64,000 bases of DNA from Ruficoccus sp. ZRK36 (GTDB lineage: Bacteria; Verrucomicrobiota; Verrucomicrobiia; Opitutales; Cerasicoccaceae). Position 1 is the stretch's first letter. Each line of letters starts with the position of its first letter. Shown here piece by piece: positions 63,013 through 64,000 of this stretch. Location: contig NZ_CP080649.1 of the NCBI RefSeq assembly GCF_019603315.1, forward strand, positions 1,131,501-1,195,500. The letters are read 5' to 3'. The notes beneath the pieces are model-generated. The model saw only the letters and a program-made list of their open reading frames with translations, was not told where the DNA came from and ran no database searches. The position numbers were made by a program, and so were the translations under genes.

Positions 63013-64000
63013 CTATGCCTCTATATTGAACGTGGTGTCGTCCAGATGAAGGTTCTTAACGTGCTGGAAGACCGGGTAGGGCGGCTCTTGCTGGCCGGTG
63101 ACGGTGAAGCTGCAGTGGTTAAAAGAGATGTCCTGGATGATTGCATCCTCGCGCCCAACCACGATGGGAAAGAGCTCGCTGGTGGCAGATATGTTGGAAA
63201 AGTGGATATCCTGGATGGCGTCCACGAGGTTCTCCGGGTGGATGATGATCTGGACGGGGTTTTCAAAAATGCGGTCCAGGACCACGTTGCTAAAATTAAT
63301 GTTACGGACGCGCGTTCGGTTCAGGCTGAAGTCGGTCGGGCTGGAGTGGTCGGGGAGCTCGATCGTCAGGCCCTGGCGAGAGTCGGTGATGACGAGATCC
63401 GAGAAGGTACAGTTCTGGACGGTGCCGTCGTTACGCCAGGCGATGCGGATCGCGTTGTGGATGGAGCTGAGGACACAGCCTTTCACGATGATGCGCTCGC
63501 AGACGCGAGGCTGCTTGAGGGTATTTGTGTTGGCCCGCACGATGATGCTGTCGTCGCCGGAGTGGATGACGCAGTTGCTCAGGGTGATGTCACTGGAGCA
63601 GTTGATGTGGATGCCGTCCGCATTCGGGTATTGAGGATTACAATACATTTTCACGGAGTCGGCGGACACGTACTGGCAGTTGTTAATCCAGCACCCCCAG
63701 CCGCCGGCCATCTCTTTCATGGTAAAGTCACACATGCGCACGTTGGTGCTGCTCATGACAAATATCATGCGTGCCGGCAGAATGTCGGTATTGCGAATGT
63801 AGCGTTTTTTGCCGTCGGGGTCCGTGATCTCGTCACAAAATGCGCTCCCTCTACAGTCGATCAGGCCCATGCCGGTGATCGAGACATTGCTGGCCCCACC
63901 GATGTAGATGAGGCAACGATTGGTCGCCCGCGGGGCTTTTTTCTCGTCGAGCTCCTCGCTGACAAAGTCCGGGTAGTCTTCCCCCTTTGTGCTGGCGGCC
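63013..64000 (-). CDS. Right-handed beta-helix protein, GH28-like, 5' truncated
   Basis: The frame is open to the window edge; the ATG at 63870 is internal, because the residues before it (IYIGGASNVSITGMGLIDCRG) continue the fold. Repeats such as NVRMCDFTMKEM, CVIHSGDDSIIVRAN (the GDD-like pair of GH28) and RIIVKGCVLSSIHNAIRIAW fit a pectate-lyase/polygalacturonase helix. Likely acts on a uronic or galactan-type polysaccharide; export signal is outside the window. Confidence 0.82.
   Translation of the reverse strand, partial: AASTKGEDYPDFVSEELDEKKAPRATNRCLIYIGGASNVSITGMGLIDCRGSAFCDEITDPDGKKRYIRNTDILPARMIFVMSSTNVRMCDFTMKEMAGGWGCWINNCQYVSADSVKMYCNPQYPNADGIHINCSSDITLSNCVIHSGDDSIIVRANTNTLKQPRVCERIIVKGCVLSSIHNAIRIAWRNDGTVQNCTFSDLVITDSRQGLTIELPDHSSPTDFSLNRTRVRNINFSNVVLDRIFENPVQIIIHPENLVDAIQDIHFSNISATSELFPIVVGREDAIIQDISFNHCSFTVTGQQEPPYPVFQHVKNLHLDDTTFNIEA

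Noticed and set aside
1-64000. CRISPR array or cas genes
   Set aside because: No regularly spaced identical repeats and no Cas-like protein noticed.

Overview
The window looks like a chromosome segment of a Gram-negative member of the Verrucomicrobiota, probably class Opitutae (Puniceicoccales/Cerasicoccales-like). This is inferred from the mix of genes: complete LPS-export genes (LptG/F, LptC-like, LptA, LptB, LpxA) beside HPr kinase, a PEP-CTERM protein, several FGly-type sulfatases, a GH28-like beta-helix enzyme, and integrases of a Verrucomicrobia-type family. Most of the sequence is GC-rich; the mobile parts are visibly richer in A+T.

Layout. 1-11.8 kb: the C-terminal part of a BY-type tyrosine kinase for exopolysaccharide export; a minus-strand group (lptG/F, rpsR, Sua5-type tRNA threonylcarbamoylation enzyme); then a six-gene plus-strand operon (TPR protein, second secreted repeat protein, ExbB/TolQ, two ExbD/TolR, and a TonB-like protein carrying a degenerate VWA-type domain). 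12-27.3 kb: housekeeping genes (SufT, Dus, a bifunctional-nuclease-domain protein, shikimate kinase, thioesterase, the lptC-lptA-lptB-hprK cluster, dnaA, LpxA, PdxA, an A-type Fe-S carrier). A hairpin-dense 300-bp gap lies just downstream of dnaA.

27.4-45.1 kb is an accessory zone at a tRNA-Arg(CCT) gene. Its left part holds a decayed integrase tail and an AvcD-like dCTP/dCMP deaminase interrupted by one in-frame TAG. A 15.3-kb integrative element follows (29780-45074), bounded by 44-bp direct repeats of the tRNA 3' end. The element carries integrase, an unknown gene, an AlpA-like helix-turn-helix gene, a VirE-N/PriCT/D5-type primase-helicase and an iteron-like repeat cluster, a layout resembling phage satellites. 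It then carries a defence cargo: type I restriction-modification hsdM-hsdS-(GIY-YIG-like, frameshifted; TIR-TM; Abi-C)-hsdR, then Mrr, an XRE regulator and a second GIY-YIG protein. The three genes nested inside the hsd operon are the best candidate for an undescribed defence module.

45.1-64 kb is a carbohydrate-utilisation region: GH3 beta-glucosidase with PA14 insert, an L-fucose/arabinose-isomerase-fold protein, a large unknown protein that may be a new enzyme, an IclR regulator, three sulfatases, a YiaV/YiaW-like efflux pair with a TolC-like lipoprotein, a PEP-CTERM protein and a truncated GH28-like protein at the right edge.
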